The translations under genes and the position numbers were made by a program. A stretch of DNA of 64,000 nt from Salmonirosea aquatica. GTDB lineage: Bacteria > Bacteroidota > Bacteroidia > Cytophagales > Spirosomataceae. Below, in pieces: positions 34,580 to 43,863 of this stretch. The notes beneath the pieces were generated by a model that saw only the letters and a program-made list of their open reading frames with translations, made no database searches and was not told where the DNA came from. Position 1 is the first letter of the stretch. The number at the start of each line of letters is the position of its first letter. Location: contig NZ_WHLY01000002.1 of assembly GCF_009296315.1 (NCBI RefSeq), positions 1,240,001 through 1,304,000 of the forward strand, written 5' to 3'.

Positions 34580-37500
34580 TTAGAATTTTACATTCAGGTT
34601 AAAGCCCATGCTGCGGGTAGTAGGCAAGCCCGTGGATTCGAGACCCACGATATTGTCGGAGCCATAGCCGAAGGATTCGGGATCGATGTTAGGTACCCAT
34701 TTTTTGAGTAACAATACATTATTGGCCACAAAGCTCAGGCGTACCCCCTTCAATGGCGATTTGGCGGGCAGGAACCGGGAGAAATCGTACCCGGCGGTAA
34801 TCTGCCGCAGTTTCCAAAAACCCGCGTTGTACACGATAGGCTCCACCAAAGCCAGTGACCGCACCACCTCCCAGTACGACTGCACCGGGGCCACTGCGGT
34901 ATTTTTCTCACCTTTTTCGTTCACTCCATCGCCCACTACGCCACCTTCACGGCCTTCGAGGGTCATCTTATGCAGACCGTGGCGGGTAGCGTTGAAGTTG
35001 GTACCCGACATCATATTATGCCCTAACTTGAAATCAATCAGGAACGACAGGTTGATACCCTTGTAATTGAAGGTATTGGTAAAGCCCCCCACATACTTAG
35101 GAATGGCCGACCCGAACGAAATGAGATCCGTGGTACGTTGGGGTCTTCCATCGGTAGCAAAAATCTTCCGGCCCTGGTCGTCCCGTTTGAAGCCGAAGCC
35201 GTACAGCGAAGCCATCGGTTGGCCCACTACCTGCCGCAGTTCGCCGTTGAACACGTGGGTACCTACGGTGATGCGTTCACCGGGGGTATCGGTCAGCAGA
35301 CTGAGCACTTTGGTTTGGTTGACTGAGCCATTGAAGGTAAAGTCCCACTGGAAATCATTACTCCGCACCAGGCCTAAGTTGACCAGCAACTCGATTCCCT
35401 GATTTTGTCCTTTCCCACTATTGATCAGGGTATTAGCAAAACCCGAAGCGTTGGAAATCTGCGCCGAAACGATTTGATCGGTGGTTATTTTACGGTATAC
35501 GGCAAAGTCAATACCAAGCCGGTTGTCGAACATTTTCAATTCCAGTCCCAGCTCGGTCTCGCTGGTGCTCATAGGCCTCAGGTTGGCGTTGGGTACCGTA
35601 TTCGTAGCGATGTTGCCAACGGGTTGCTGGGCACCGACCACGTTGGGAAACAGGTTGGCATTGATTCCGTAAAAAAGATTATTCGAGTAGGGAGAAACAT
35701 CTGTATCGCTCCCTACTTCCGCGTAGGCGGCGCGCAGCTTGCCAAAAGTCAGCCAATTGGGTACATTGACAAAGGCCTGCGAGAACACGAAGCTACCCGA
35801 TACCGAAGGGTACAGGATACTCCGGTTGGCGGGAGAAAGGGTAGAGAACCAATCGTTCCGGGCCGTCACGTTCAAGTACAGGAAATCTTTGTATGAGAGT
35901 TCGGCCGCCCCGTATACTGAGTTGACCGCCCGCTCGGAAAGATTATACAGAGGATCTTTTACCCGACCATTCTGTACGGTGTACAGGTCACGCACTACAA
36001 AATCGGTCACCTGTACGCTATTCAGGTCGGAGCGGCGGTACATCTGGTTGCCGCCCAGGGTAACATCCACCCCGATTACCCCAAATTTATGGTTAGCGCC
36101 AATCAAGATGTCTTTATTGATTTCACGAAAACGCCGGGCTTCCTGCGTATATAAGCCATTCACAAACCCTTCGGGCGCGGGAGGACGAGAAGCCTGTCCG
36201 GTCGGGAAGTTGGTATAATCCTGGTCGCGCGACCAGTAATCCTGACCCACCCGGGCCTGCACGTACATCCAGTCGAACAAATTATAGCGGGCGGTTATGT
36301 TACCAAAAATCCGATCACGCCGAATATTCTGAAACTGTTCGGCCAGGGTAAAGTAGGGATTTGTCCGGTTCTTGAAGCGCGAATACACAAACTCGTTGCC
36401 ATCGGCATCGTACTTTTTTTCATCCAGCAAGTCGAGCGGCATGGAATTGGCCATGTTCATGAGGGCAGTCGGGATGGAGTTATCCTGCTCGGCAATCACA
36501 GGTGGATTCTTGTTGTACTCGTTGGAGTAGTTGATATTGCCCGTAACACTCAACCGCTTGGAAAGGTCATAGCTGAATCCGAGGTTGATCGTCTTGCGGT
36601 TGAAGGTATTGTTAGGCACAATTCCCTTATTGTCCATGTTGGCCAGCGACAGGTTGAAGCCGCCTTTTTCGGAATTGGAAGAAACCGAAATCGTATTATT
36701 GAAGTTGGTACCATTGCGGTAGAACTTTCTGATCCGGTCGTACACAGGCTCGTAGGGTACCGTCACGCCATCGAAAAGTACCTGCGTCATACCCGGCTGA
36801 AACTTCTCCCCGAACGACCACTGCCCCGAAGTAGGGTTAGCCGTGGTAGGGCGTACACCACCCTCACCCTGTCCGTACTCATACTGGTAATCCGTAAAAT
36901 CGAGGGGTGTGTCCACGGTAAAATTAGAATTGTAGCTCACGCCGATGCCCCGGCTTTCGCCCCGGGTTTTGGTCGTGACCATAATCACCCCGTCCTTGGC
37001 GCGGGAACCGTAGAGGGCCGCCGCCGTAGCGCCTTTCAGTACGGTCATACTTTCGATGTCGTCGGGATTGATGCTGCTCAAGCCGTCGCCACCATCGGAA
37101 GTGTTGCCGCCACCGCCGCGCACGGCAATGGAACCATCCGACGACTGGTTGTTGGGGTTGGTACCGAAGTTGGTATTGTCGATGGGTACCCCGTTCACCA
37201 CGATCAGCGGTGAGTTCTGGCCCGAGAATGAGGATTGTCCCCGGATACGGATCTTGGAGGTACCCCCCGGCCCGGTACCCAGGCTCGTAATGTTGACGCC
37301 CGCAATCTTGCCTTGCAGGGTATTGATAAAGTTAGGCGTCCGGTTGACGGTAATCGCTTCGGAACCTACCGTGGTGGCGGCATAGCCAAGCTTCTTGGAT
37401 TCTTTCCGGATACCCAGGGCCGTGACGACTACTTCGCTCAGCGCGGTAGCGCTTTCTTCCAGCGTTACGTTGACACTACTGCGGTTGTTCAGGGCTACCT

Positions 37501-37756
37501 CCTGCGTGGAGTATCCGATGAAGCTGAACACCAGCGTGGCGGATGGCCCCGCATTGACCGAAAATTTACCGTCGGCATTGGTCGTGGTACCCGTGTTGGT
37601 ACCCTTTACCAGCACAGAAACTCCCGGCAGAGGCTGGTTTTCCCGGGCACCCGTCACAGTCCCCGTCACCGGGTTCACCTGAGCCAAACTAGACAGGCTC
37701 AGCAGTAGAAATAACCCCATGAATGTTAGGGTTTTAGTAGGAGAAAGTTTTTCCAT
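34580..37756 (-). CDS. SusC/RagA-family TonB-linked outer-membrane protein
   Basis: A 1058-residue outer-membrane transporter. It has a signal peptide (LLLSLSSLAQ), a carboxypeptidase-like domain (NPVTGTVTGARENQPLPGVSV), a plug with VVVTALGIRKESKKLGYA and IRIRGQSSFSGQNSPLIVVNGV, the SusC motif TVLKGATAAALYGSRAKDGVIMV, and a barrel ending SMGFNLNVKF. It imports oligomers bound by SusD. It is the first gene of the susCD pair, divergent from the exported glycosidase gene at 38049, with which it shares a 292-base intergenic region. Confidence 0.93.
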   Translation of the reverse strand: MEKLSPTKTLTFMGLFLLLSLSSLAQVNPVTGTVTGARENQPLPGVSVLVKGTNTGTTTNADGKFSVNAGPSATLVFSFIGYSTQEVALNNRSSVNVTLEESATALSEVVVTALGIRKESKKLGYAATTVGSEAITVNRTPNFINTLQGKIAGVNITSLGTGPGGTSKIRIRGQSSFSGQNSPLIVVNGVPIDNTNFGTNPNNQSSDGSIAVRGGGGNTSDGGDGLSSINPDDIESMTVLKGATAAALYGSRAKDGVIMVTTKTRGESRGIGVSYNSNFTVDTPLDFTDYQYEYGQGEGGVRPTTANPTSGQWSFGEKFQPGMTQVLFDGVTVPYEPVYDRIRKFYRNGTNFNNTISVSSNSEKGGFNLSLANMDNKGIVPNNTFNRKTINLGFSYDLSKRLSVTGNINYSNEYNKNPPVIAEQDNSIPTALMNMANSMPLDLLDEKKYDADGNEFVYSRFKNRTNPYFTLAEQFQNIRRDRIFGNITARYNLFDWMYVQARVGQDYWSRDQDYTNFPTGQASRPPAPEGFVNGLYTQEARRFREINKDILIGANHKFGVIGVDVTLGGNQMYRRSDLNSVQVTDFVVRDLYTVQNGRVKDPLYNLSERAVNSVYGAAELSYKDFLYLNVTARNDWFSTLSPANRSILYPSVSGSFVFSQAFVNVPNWLTFGKLRAAYAEVGSDTDVSPYSNNLFYGINANLFPNVVGAQQPVGNIATNTVPNANLRPMSTSETELGLELKMFDNRLGIDFAVYRKITTDQIVSAQISNASGFANTLINSGKGQNQGIELLVNLGLVRSNDFQWDFTFNGSVNQTKVLSLLTDTPGERITVGTHVFNGELRQVVGQPMASLYGFGFKRDDQGRKIFATDGRPQRTTDLISFGSAIPKYVGGFTNTFNYKGINLSFLIDFKLGHNMMSGTNFNATRHGLHKMTLEGREGGVVGDGVNEKGEKNTAVAPVQSYWEVVRSLALVEPIVYNAGFWKLRQITAGYDFSRFLPAKSPLKGVRLSFVANNVLLLKKWVPNIDPESFGYGSDNIVGLESTGLPTTRSMGFNLNVKF

Positions 37757-37849
37757 TTTTCATAGGTTTTAGTGAATAGTGTTAAAAGGACACCTATTCA
37801 TACGATCTACCAATATTTCTATAATATATTTATATATTAAAAATTATTA

Positions 37850-37857
37850 CAAAGGTA
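37850..37857 (-). promoter_or_regulatory. -7 promoter box of the susC gene at 37756
   Basis: On the minus strand TACCTTTG fits TAnnTTTG exactly, about 95 bases before the susC start. It is part of GGTACCTTTG, so the window's frequent GGTACC palindrome overlaps the box. The AT-rich run 37800-37850 would lie in the leader. Confidence 0.45.
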
Positions 37858-38048
37858 CCCCTCTCACAGCCCAAGCCGATTCTTACCCTCACCACGAGCC
37901 GGAAGGCGTTTCCATAGGTTCCTGGCTTAGTATCATCCGGATTCTGAGGATGAATGGTAAAATGGAAACCATACGTCCTTTTACCCCTCAGGTACCCGAC
38001 CGGGTATTGGCCAAAATGCCACCTCGGCGCGGCTGACAACTTTTGTAT

Positions 38049-39674
38049 ATGGAAAGAAGAGCATTCATCAAGAACACAGGATTATGGGGAGGTACCCTCG
38101 CTCTGACGGGCACCGCGGTACTGGCGAACTCGCGATCGGATACGGGCCATTATTATACGCCGCAGGGTACCCTCTGGCTGGACGGTCCCATGCGCTGGGC
38201 GCAGCTGGCCTTTGTAGAGCGCGATCCCGGCCATTACGATCCCGACTTCTGGCTTGCCTACTTCAAGCGCATTCATGCCGATGGCGCGCTATTGAGCGCG
38301 GGGGGTGTGGTGGCTTTTTACCCGACTGAAATTCCCCTGCACCACCGTAGCCAATACATGGGGGATGCCGATACCTTGGGGTACCTGGTGGAAGGCTGCA
38401 AGAAACTGGGGATGAAAATCATGCTGCGCACCGACCCCCACGCCACCCGGCAGGGTACCTTCGACGCCCATCCCGACTGGATTGCGGTGACGGCCGACGG
38501 CCATAAACGGCGGCACTGGGCCAATCCTGATCTGTGGGTCACCTGTGCGCTGGGGCCTTATAATTTTGAATTCATGCCGCAGGTCAATCGCGAAATCATG
38601 CAGCGCTTCGCGCCGGAGGGCATTTTTTCCAACCGCTGGGCGGGCCATGGCGTGTGTTACTGTGAGCATTGCCAGCAGAATTTCAAAGCTTTTTCGGGTC
38701 TGGCTTTGCCCCAAAAAGAAGAAAGGCTCGACCCTACCTACCGCCGCTGGACGGAATGGCGCACCAAACGCCTCCGGGAACTGTGGGCCTTGTGGGATGC
38801 TGGCATCCGCGAGGTACGCCCGGCCTCCCGCTTCATTCCCAATGGCTTTCCGGATAAGGTACTCACGGGCAAAGAAGCCGATCTTTTCTTTGCCGACCAG
38901 CAGGCTCGTTCGGGCTTGATTCCGCCCTGGACTAATGGCAAAGGCGCCAAGGAACTGCGCGCAACGCTAGGTGCCAAACCACTGATTGGTATTTTCAGCG
39001 TCGGACTGGAAGAAGAATTCCGGTGGAAGGATTCCGTGCAGAGCGACGCCGAAATCCGGATTTGGGTAGCCGAGGGTACCGCCAACGGCATGCGACCCTG
39101 TTTTGTAAAATTCGGTGCCGATATCTACGACAAGCGCTGGATGGATTCCGTAGCTACCCTGTACGAAGTCTATCACAAAAATGAGCAGTACCTGCGCAAT
39201 ACTGCTTCGCTGGCGCGGGTAGGTGTGATGTACTCCGAGCAAACCGACCGCAAGTACGGCGGCCAACCCTGGCAACAGCGCAGCGGCGATCACCTGGACG
39301 GCATGTACCACGCGCTGGTCGAAAGCCGGATTCCGTTCGACATGGTCAACGACCGTTTGCTCGGCGCTGCCGATCTGGAACGCTTCAAACTGCTGATCCT
39401 GCCCAATATTGCGGCCTTGTCGGATGCGCAATGCCAGCAAATCGAAGCGTTTGTACAGCGGGGTGGTAGCGTGGTGGCTACCTTCGAAACGTCCCTCTAC
39501 GACGAAGAAGCCCAGCCCCGTTCGGATTTTGGTTTGGCCAGACTGTTCGGCGTTTCCTTTGACCAAAAGGTGGAAGGCCCCATGCGCAACAGCTACCTGC
39601 ACTTGCGGCACCAGCCTCAGGATGTCCTGCATACGCAGATTCTGGCCGGACTGGAAGGTACCCCCGGATCGTGA
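38049..39674 (+). CDS. Exported glycoside hydrolase-like protein, N-terminal part (frameshifted)
   Basis: A 541-residue product starting at the ATG at 38049 with a twin-arginine signal (ERRAFIKNTGLWGG). The body is a TIM-barrel of the alpha-amylase / GH42-like superfamily (MRWAQLAFVERDPGHYDPDFW, SNRWAGHGVCYCEHCQQNF), followed by the start of a beta-galactosidase-trimerisation-like domain (LLILPNIAALSDAQCQQIEAFV, GGSVVATFET). It stops at 39672 just after GLEGTPGS; the missing C-terminal part is encoded in the next frame (39671-40234). A run of five C at 39661-39665 lies at the break, and one further C would restore a single frame. The substrate is unknown. Confidence 0.75.
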   Translation: MERRAFIKNTGLWGGTLALTGTAVLANSRSDTGHYYTPQGTLWLDGPMRWAQLAFVERDPGHYDPDFWLAYFKRIHADGALLSAGGVVAFYPTEIPLHHRSQYMGDADTLGYLVEGCKKLGMKIMLRTDPHATRQGTFDAHPDWIAVTADGHKRRHWANPDLWVTCALGPYNFEFMPQVNREIMQRFAPEGIFSNRWAGHGVCYCEHCQQNFKAFSGLALPQKEERLDPTYRRWTEWRTKRLRELWALWDAGIREVRPASRFIPNGFPDKVLTGKEADLFFADQQARSGLIPPWTNGKGAKELRATLGAKPLIGIFSVGLEEEFRWKDSVQSDAEIRIWVAEGTANGMRPCFVKFGADIYDKRWMDSVATLYEVYHKNEQYLRNTASLARVGVMYSEQTDRKYGGQPWQQRSGDHLDGMYHALVESRIPFDMVNDRLLGAADLERFKLLILPNIAALSDAQCQQIEAFVQRGGSVVATFETSLYDEEAQPRSDFGLARLFGVSFDQKVEGPMRNSYLHLRHQPQDVLHTQILAGLEGTPGS

Positions 39675-40234
39675 ACGCGATTTATAAAGTCAATGTAAAA
39701 CCCACGGCCGATTTTGCCAGTCCCATTACGCTGATCCCCACCTACCCCGATCTACCCATGGAAGATGTGTACCCGCGCGTACCCGAAACCGACATCCGGG
39801 AGGTGTACCTGCGCCAGGTTGGAAAAGGCCGGGTAGCCTATTTGCCTGGCGATCTGGATCGTACCTTCTGGAAACTGCTGAATGTAGATCACCGGATTTT
39901 ACTGAACAACATCATCGGCTGGGCACTGGACGAAGAGCCAATCACGACAATCGCCGGGCCGGGGGTCATTGACAGTACCGTATGGCAGCAGGAAAAGTCC
40001 ATGACGGTACACCTCGTGAACCTCACGAATCCGATGATGATGAAAGGCCCTTTCCGGGAGCTGATTCCCATCGACACCCAGGTTACTGTGCAGGTACCTG
40101 CCGGCAAGAAAGTTTCCCGCGTAAAACTCCTCATGCGCGGAACGGAGCCTGAATTCACACAAACCGATGGAAAAATCACGGTGCAGGTACCCCGCATCCT
40201 GGATCATGAAATCGTCGCGCTGGATTTGGGGTAA
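39671..40234 (+). CDS. C-terminal part of the frameshifted glycoside hydrolase-like protein
   Basis: This frame opens with a GTG overlapping the stop of the upstream part (GTGA) and gives 187 residues (NAIYKVNVKP to IVALDLG). They continue the trimerisation-like domain (VAYLPGDLDRTFWKLLNVDH) and end in a small beta-sandwich (VTVQVPAGKKVSRVKLLMRG). Coding continues upstream of the GTG in the same frame for a few codons (PRIV), which points to a frameshift rather than a separate gene. It may be a real mutation, a base-call error in the C run, or translation by -1 slippage. Confidence 0.75.
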   Translation: MNAIYKVNVKPTADFASPITLIPTYPDLPMEDVYPRVPETDIREVYLRQVGKGRVAYLPGDLDRTFWKLLNVDHRILLNNIIGWALDEEPITTIAGPGVIDSTVWQQEKSMTVHLVNLTNPMMMKGPFRELIPIDTQVTVQVPAGKKVSRVKLLMRGTEPEFTQTDGKITVQVPRILDHEIVALDLG

Positions 40235-40326
40235 GTAGTTCCTGCGACTTTCTGATTTGCATTATTAAGCCAAAAGTTTTTTCTTTAACCATTCCCCGTC
40301 CTTATTCTTCACGCTCGACATTTATT

Positions 40327-41433
40327 ATGGAAAAGATCGTTTCCTCTGCTCTGTTCTCACGAAGAAATTTCCTGACCACCAGCGTAGGTGCAGCGGCGCT
40401 CGCCGCTTTTTCGCCCTATGTGATCGGCCGCACCAAAGCCAAAGAAAAGCTGGGCGTTGCCTTGGTAGGACTGGGTTACTACAGCACCGACCTGCTGGCG
40501 CCCGCGCTGCAACTCACCCAGCACTGCTACCTCGCGGGCATCGTGACAGGTACCCCCGAAAAAGCCGAAACCTGGAAAAAGAAGTACAACATCCCGGATA
40601 AGAATATCTACAACTACCAGACCTTCGACCAGATTGCCAACAACCCCGATATCGACGTGGTGTATGTGGTGCTCCCCCCCTCGATGCACCGCGAGTACGT
40701 GGTACGGGCGGCCAAAGCCGGGAAAGATGTATGGTGCGAAAAACCCATGGCACCCAGCGTCAAAGACTGCGAGGCGATGATCAGAGCCTGCGCCGACAAT
40801 AAAAAGAAACTGGCGATCGGGTACCGCAATTTACACGATCCTAACATGCAGGCCTGGATGAAACTCGCCAAAGAAGGGCCTATGGGCAAGCCCCGGCTCG
40901 TCAGCTGCGCGGCGGGCTACGTGGACAACCGCACCACGCACTGGAAACAGAAAAAAGAAATGGGCGGCGGCGTGATGGGCGACATGGGCGTGTACTCCAT
41001 TCAGGGGGCACGGCATGCGGTGGGCGAAGAACCCACCCTGGTGACGGCCCACCACTTCACAAACCGGCCGGAGATTTATAAAGATGTGGACGAAACGACG
41101 ATGTACCAGCTGCACTTTCCCAGCGGGGCTTTGGCCAACTGCACCGCTAGTTTCGGCATCAACACCAATTTCCTGAAAGTGAATTACGAAAAGGGTACCC
41201 TGCTGATGGAACCGTTTTCGGCTTACAGCGGCAACAAGGGTACCTACTCCAACGGGGTGATTGACCTCGCTGTCCCACTGAACAATCAACAGGCCAATCA
41301 GATGGACGACAACGCTCTGGCCATTATGCAAAATAAACCCCTGATCGCTCCCGGTGAAGAAGGACTTCGTGACATCAAAGTCGTGGAGGCTATTTACGAA
41401 GCCGCCCGGACGGGAAAGGAGATAAAGGTGTAA
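40327..41433 (+). CDS. Exported Gfo/Idh/MocA-family oxidoreductase
   Basis: A 368-residue NAD(P)-dependent oxidoreductase with a twin-arginine signal (FSRRNFLTTSVGAAALAAF), so it is folded with cofactor before export to the periplasm. The Rossmann part begins LGVALVGLGYYSTDLLAPAL and the catalytic EKP motif is in DVWCEKPMAPSVKDC. The second domain (MGGGVMGDMGVYSIQGARHAVGEEP) is the usual one. Members oxidise sugar hydroxyls (for example at C3) or act on glycosides. It follows the exported glycosidase with the same orientation and probably acts on the same substrate. Confidence 0.88.
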   Translation: MEKIVSSALFSRRNFLTTSVGAAALAAFSPYVIGRTKAKEKLGVALVGLGYYSTDLLAPALQLTQHCYLAGIVTGTPEKAETWKKKYNIPDKNIYNYQTFDQIANNPDIDVVYVVLPPSMHREYVVRAAKAGKDVWCEKPMAPSVKDCEAMIRACADNKKKLAIGYRNLHDPNMQAWMKLAKEGPMGKPRLVSCAAGYVDNRTTHWKQKKEMGGGVMGDMGVYSIQGARHAVGEEPTLVTAHHFTNRPEIYKDVDETTMYQLHFPSGALANCTASFGINTNFLKVNYEKGTLLMEPFSAYSGNKGTYSNGVIDLAVPLNNQQANQMDDNALAIMQNKPLIAPGEEGLRDIKVVEAIYEAARTGKEIKV

Positions 41434-41444
41434 ATCAAGGAACG

Positions 41445-42071
41445 ATGGGGATCAAACGTTATCATTTTCTGAGTCAAGTGCCGCAGCCGTACCGGGGTAT
41501 ATTCCAAACGGGTCACGTACCTCCCTCACCGGCTTTAAGGACTTACCATCCCCATACCCAGCGGGTACTGTTGGGAATCGTGTCGCTGCTTACCTTCCCC
41601 ATATTCATCGGCATATTGGTTTTCTTTTTTTACGGAGTAGGGCGGCTTTTCAAGGAGCAAAATCAGGCACAGTCTGCCGGATTAGCATTCCTGACGGCTT
41701 TTGGCACCTTGCTGCTGCTGGCCATTATTCTTTGCGCGGTCGCCATGTACATCACCCTTTTTCGGGATTTTGCCATCGCCCGAAACAAAGAGCAAACTCG
41801 GTTTCATTTCGGCCTTCTTCTGGATGACCATTTTTTAGTGTGGCGGAGAAAGGTACCTTTCCTACCTATCGTCATGATTCAAAAATCGGACATAGAATCG
41901 GTTGAGTTGATTAGAAGGCGGAGAGCCGTCAGCGAAGGAACGCCCCTACCTTACGTACGGATCACGGTACGGCATTCTGACGGACAGCGGTATCTCGATA
42001 TCCTAAACAATTCGTACGATTTTTCGGGGAAAGGCACTACAGAAGTATTGAACGAATGGAGAACATCGTGA
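41445..42071 (+). CDS. Small membrane protein of unknown function
   Basis: A 208-residue protein starting 11 bases after the oxidoreductase stop, so co-transcribed. Two transmembrane helices lie at about residues 42-62 (VLLGIVSLLTFPIFIGILVF) and 80-105 (AFLTAFGTLLLLAIILCAVA). The C-terminal half is a cytoplasmic PH-like or beta-rich domain (RKVPFLPIVMIQKSDIESVEL, YVRITVRHSDGQRYLDI). No family is recognised with confidence. Its link to sugar metabolism rests only on position. Confidence 0.7.
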   Translation: MGIKRYHFLSQVPQPYRGIFQTGHVPPSPALRTYHPHTQRVLLGIVSLLTFPIFIGILVFFFYGVGRLFKEQNQAQSAGLAFLTAFGTLLLLAIILCAVAMYITLFRDFAIARNKEQTRFHFGLLLDDHFLVWRRKVPFLPIVMIQKSDIESVELIRRRRAVSEGTPLPYVRITVRHSDGQRYLDILNNSYDFSGKGTTEVLNEWRTS

Positions 42072-42173
42072 GAGAATGGGTGAATACTTCCTTGACGAAA
42101 ATTTAATTCACCCATTTTCTCATTCTGACCTCGCACGGGCCGCTCCGGCGTACCGCACCCCGTCACAATTGAT

Positions 42174-43658
42174 TTAGCTCCACTCCCGATCCCACGAATC
42201 CTTCGTGTTCCATTCGGGCGTGGGGGCAAATAGCTTCGTGCCGGGCTTAAGGTGCTCTTTCACCACTTCCTCCACCACCTCAATCCCCAGACCGGGCGCA
42301 TCAGGTACCGGCGCGAAACCTTTGACAACCAAAGGTTTGGTAGATTTTACCAGACTCTCCCACCAGGGTATATCCACCGAGTGGTGTTCCAGGGCAATGA
42401 AGTTTTCGGTAGCGGCCGCGCAGTGCACGTTCGCCATAAAAGCCACCGGACTCCCCGCAAAGTGCATCGCCATAGGTACCCCGTTCTCTTCGGCGTAGTC
42501 GCCGATTTTCTTGGTTTCCAGCAAACCTCCCGACGAAGACAGATCCGGATGGATCATGTCCACGGCGTGGGCATCGATGAGCTTCATGAAACCTTCTTTC
42601 AGATAAATATCCTCGCCGGTCAGGGTAGGTGTTTCGATGGCGTCCGAAATCTGCTTCCACTTCTCGGTATACTGCCAGGGTACCAGGTCTTCGAGCCAGG
42701 CCAACTGATACTGTTCGATGCGCTTGCCCAGGCGGATGGCGGTGTTGACATCGAAGTGACCGAAGTGATCCGCCGCCAGCGGTATCTCGTAGCCCACGGC
42801 ATCACGTACCTGCGACACAAATTCGGCCATGGCGTCCAATCCCTTGTCCGTAATCTGCACCGCCGTGAAAGGGTGCTTCGTCATGCCGTAGTCGCCAATT
42901 TTCCCCCTATTCGATCCGTCACTCCATTGCCGCTTGATGTTCCAGTCCTTGGCGCCGATGAGCGCGCCGGGAATATCCGCTACCAGCTGAATCCCGAAGT
43001 CCATCTTCAGGAATGTAAACCCTTTGTCCATGCGCTCCTGCTTCATTTTCACCGCAAACTCGGCGGGCGTCTTCACCTCGGGCGTATCGGCATAAATCCG
43101 GACTTCATCCCGAAACTTGCCGCCCAGCAACTGGTAGGCAGGTACATTATAGGCCTTGCCGGCCAGATCCCACAGCGCCATTTCCACGCCGCACACCCCA
43201 CCGGCTGCCCGGCTCTGGCCGCCAAACTGCTTAATTTTCTTGAAAAGCCGCTCCACGTTGCAGGGGTTTTCGCCCAGCAGGCGGCTTTTGAGCATCAGGG
43301 CGTAGTTGGGGCTGGCGCCGTCGCGCACTTCACCCCAGCCGACCAGGCCCTGATTGGTATCGATCCGGATGATCGGACAAACCATCGGCGCTCCCACGAT
43401 GGTAGCCACCCGGATGTCGGTTATTTTCAGATCCGACGGTTTGGAATCGCGCTTTACTTTTTGGGTCAAAAACTCCATTTCCCTATCTACCTGTCCATCC
43501 AGAGCCATTCCCAGCGATAGACCGCCCAGAGTAGCTTTTTTGAAAAAGTCGCGCCGACTGTCCTGGGGTGAGCCTGGTGAAAATGGAGGCGGAGCGTCCG
43601 CCGCATCGCGGCTACTTTGGGGTAGTTTGCTCAACAGGTCTTGTAATCTCTTTTTCAT
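42174..43658 (-). CDS. Exported enolase-superfamily enzyme (mandelate racemase / sugar-acid dehydratase type)
   Basis: A 494-residue protein with a twin-arginine signal (DSRRDFFKKATLGGLSLGM) after an unusual 45-residue lead. It then has the enolase-superfamily capping domain (ITDIRVATIVGAPMV) and barrel. Metal-ligand segments are visible: LAADHFGHFD, WLEDLVPWQ, TLTGEDIYL; MIHPDLSSSGGL and MHFAGSP follow. The pattern is like that of sugar-acid dehydratases (D-galactonate type). The start is the ATG at 43658; the frame is open to 43751 but those residues are not signal-like. It is opposite in direction to its neighbours. Confidence 0.82.
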   Translation of the reverse strand: MKKRLQDLLSKLPQSSRDAADAPPPFSPGSPQDSRRDFFKKATLGGLSLGMALDGQVDREMEFLTQKVKRDSKPSDLKITDIRVATIVGAPMVCPIIRIDTNQGLVGWGEVRDGASPNYALMLKSRLLGENPCNVERLFKKIKQFGGQSRAAGGVCGVEMALWDLAGKAYNVPAYQLLGGKFRDEVRIYADTPEVKTPAEFAVKMKQERMDKGFTFLKMDFGIQLVADIPGALIGAKDWNIKRQWSDGSNRGKIGDYGMTKHPFTAVQITDKGLDAMAEFVSQVRDAVGYEIPLAADHFGHFDVNTAIRLGKRIEQYQLAWLEDLVPWQYTEKWKQISDAIETPTLTGEDIYLKEGFMKLIDAHAVDMIHPDLSSSGGLLETKKIGDYAEENGVPMAMHFAGSPVAFMANVHCAAATENFIALEHHSVDIPWWESLVKSTKPLVVKGFAPVPDAPGLGIEVVEEVVKEHLKPGTKLFAPTPEWNTKDSWDREWS

Positions 43659-43863
43659 CGTTTTTAAGGGTTTTGTAAAGAAATGATAGGTAATTGAGGC
43701 TGGTGAAGCCAAGGCACAGCAAAAAAATCCAGGCAGGCCAGCGGTCAGCAACGCCTTATCCCTAAGCCTGGTAGTTTCCCACTCAGGCAGAGGTTTCTTT
43801 GCTGGTGAGTAAAAAAAATTGCACTCAGCTTTTTAGTTCTTAAACTTTAACCTGATAAAGAAC

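Noticed and set aside
39671-40234. Separate gene for the C-terminal part of the glycosidase
   Set aside because: Coding sequence in that frame continues a few codons upstream of the GTG and completes the preceding domain, so a frameshift within one gene is more likely.
42252-43520. Long plus-strand open frame of 422 codons
   Set aside because: It is the antisense of the enolase-superfamily gene, whose own frame has clear family motifs; GC-rich codon use opens the shadow frame.
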